A DNA stretch of 64,000 nt from Takakia lepidozioides (Eukaryota > Streptophyta > Takakiopsida > Takakiales > Takakiaceae), in the NCBI GenBank assembly GCA_030704615.1, contig CM060732.1, positions 62,911,053-62,975,052 on the forward strand. Reading direction: 5' to 3'. Position 1 is the stretch's first letter. Each line of letters opens with the position of its first letter. Shown one piece after another: positions 62,600 through 64,000 of the stretch. Under the pieces are notes generated by a model. It saw only the letters and a list, made by a program, of their open reading frames with translations, was not told the DNA's origin and did no database searches. The position numbers and the translations under genes were made by a program.

Positions 62600-64000
62600 T
62601 ATTCCCACAATTGAATTTATTTAATGATGTGAAGTAAAAAATGCATGATATAAATCGGGCTATGGGGCCTTTAAAGCGTTGAACTTCATTTTGTCGCTTG
62701 CCATCTATAATGAGTATGCATTGCAAGTAGTTTTCTCTAAAATTTCCTAATCAAACTCATTGAGTTATGAATTTATTGTTCTAGATCCTTAAAGCTGCAC
62801 ATGTATCATCACTGGAAAGTTACATATATATAACATTTCAATCGATATCATCCCAGAATACAACCACTAATACATCCATAAATATGGGCTTTTTAGGGGG
62901 CAACACAACAACATTAAACATCTTAGGAGATGATTGTTGAAATAATTAAAACTCGGTATGTCCAACACGGCCAAATGATATTACAATTGATTCAATAGAG
63001 TAGAAAATAAAATAAAATGGACCCGTTGCCGAAGCAAGCGTAACTTATGGTGTCACTTGACCCAAAGGGCTACTGCCTTCTTGTAGGAAGGTGAACACCT
63101 TTGTAACAACCAACAGGGTGGTTTGAACCCACAACCACTCGTAAGAGGGTATATGCCCTTACCACTGGCTACATGTTGGTTCTTTCAATAGAGTAATATT
63201 CTTATAAATATCCCCACTAAGGATATTTCTCATTGGCGAACTGGTATTTATCTAGATCCTTTAATGAAAGAGTGATCTTTAACAAATAATATTTACTTTT
63301 GTAAATACAGTGAAGTAGACAAAAGTAAGTATCCAAGTTCGGCACTTACTTTATCTGTAATTGTTCAATTCATCTTATTGAGCAGTGTTTCTATGCACTT
63401 ATATAATATATATATGTAGTATTGTACATGGTACTTTTGATTATCACTAGTGAGATGATGATTGGTTTTTACGGTACAATATTCATGGGGCTCTCACCAG
63501 CTTCAGATAATGGCATTTGGGCTCCCTATCCAATTAGGAACAAAATATTACCGGTCTGATCATATATATATATATATGCATGCCGTATTTTTAGGGGTAT
63601 CGTTACTTGTCTTTAAGCATACATTCTTATAAATATTTATTTTAAACTGCTAAGTATTGCATGTAAAACATTGTCATAAAACAGATCATTAAACTGTTTA
63701 TGGATAGATTGATGAATTTTCTTCACTGTAAATATTTGTTTGGCTTAATATTATATATTTTAAAATAATGATATGGAGACAATTATATTGATAATATATT
63801 CTGATTTTTAGGATTTTATATCTGATTGATCATTAGCTCATTTCAGCAATTACTCTTAAAACATGCTTATAAACATTAATTAGCTTGATCATCTGAATTT
63901 TACCTAATATTTGAGCTTTTGGTTATTGCAGATGTGATCGACAATCCTTATCTTCCATCCATCCAATCCGTTTGAGTTCATTATCATATATAAATACATG
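62600..64000. other. AT-rich, no gene; SINE-like sequence at 63050-63185
   Basis: No coding region. On minus about 63185-63050 a tRNA-like head occurs (GTAGCCAGTGGTAAGGGC as A box, GGGTTCAAACC as B box), different in sequence from the SINE at 55.8 kb. The last 700 bases are strongly AT-rich with several TATATATA tracts. Confidence 0.45.

Overview
The window is nuclear DNA of a land plant. It holds intron-containing Lhcb genes encoding chloroplast transit peptides, PLS-class PPR genes ending in a DYW domain, OSB-type PDF-motif exons, and plant families of Ty3/gypsy, Ty1/copia, CACTA, MULE and SINE elements. The many very similar DYW-PPR genes and the Lhcb C-terminus ending in FTPGS suggest a non-seed plant (moss, lycophyte or fern). 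I cannot name the species.

Layout. 1-1 kb: 5' end of a PPR gene with upstream PDF exons (minus). 5.9-7.7 kb: decayed Myb/SANT-like gene plus a cluster of 21-bp palindromes. 9.394-30.123 kb: a 20.7-kb Mutator-like element (MULE) inferred from a 9-bp target duplication, imperfect terminal inverted repeats and shared subterminal repeats. It carries a MULE transposase split into two opposed pieces, arrays of a 28-bp palindrome, and a ParB-like / DNA-methyltransferase-like gene. Nested inside it (about 13.9-23.4 kb, minus) is a decayed Ty3/gypsy element whose pol contains a C5 cytosine methyltransferase between protease and reverse transcriptase. A 500-bp N gap lies at 13382-13881. 31.9-33.3 kb: copia relic and a plastid trnH half. 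33.3-60.7 kb: a rearranged gene cluster with three Lhcb genes, two open DYW-PPR genes, one frameshifted one and several relics. It contains a large inverted duplication (33.3-45.2 kb against 56.2-60.7 kb), one arm of which is reduced by deletion to a chimeric Lhcb/PPR pseudogene. 60.9-62.6 kb: GGGTTACA-type repeats around a CACTA transposase fragment. The remainder is AT-rich with SINE-like sequences.

How the parts relate. The Lhcb genes encode photosystem II antenna proteins. The DYW-PPR genes belong to a family of organellar C-to-U RNA editing factors. In three copies the upstream PDF exon (single-stranded nucleic acid binding motif of OSB proteins) can be joined in frame, by a phase-2 intron of about 170-200 bp, to the first PPR codon. 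This predicts an OSB-PPR-DYW fusion family. The MULE and its nested retroelement together carry two unrelated DNA-methyltransferase folds, one C5-type and one N4/N6-like.
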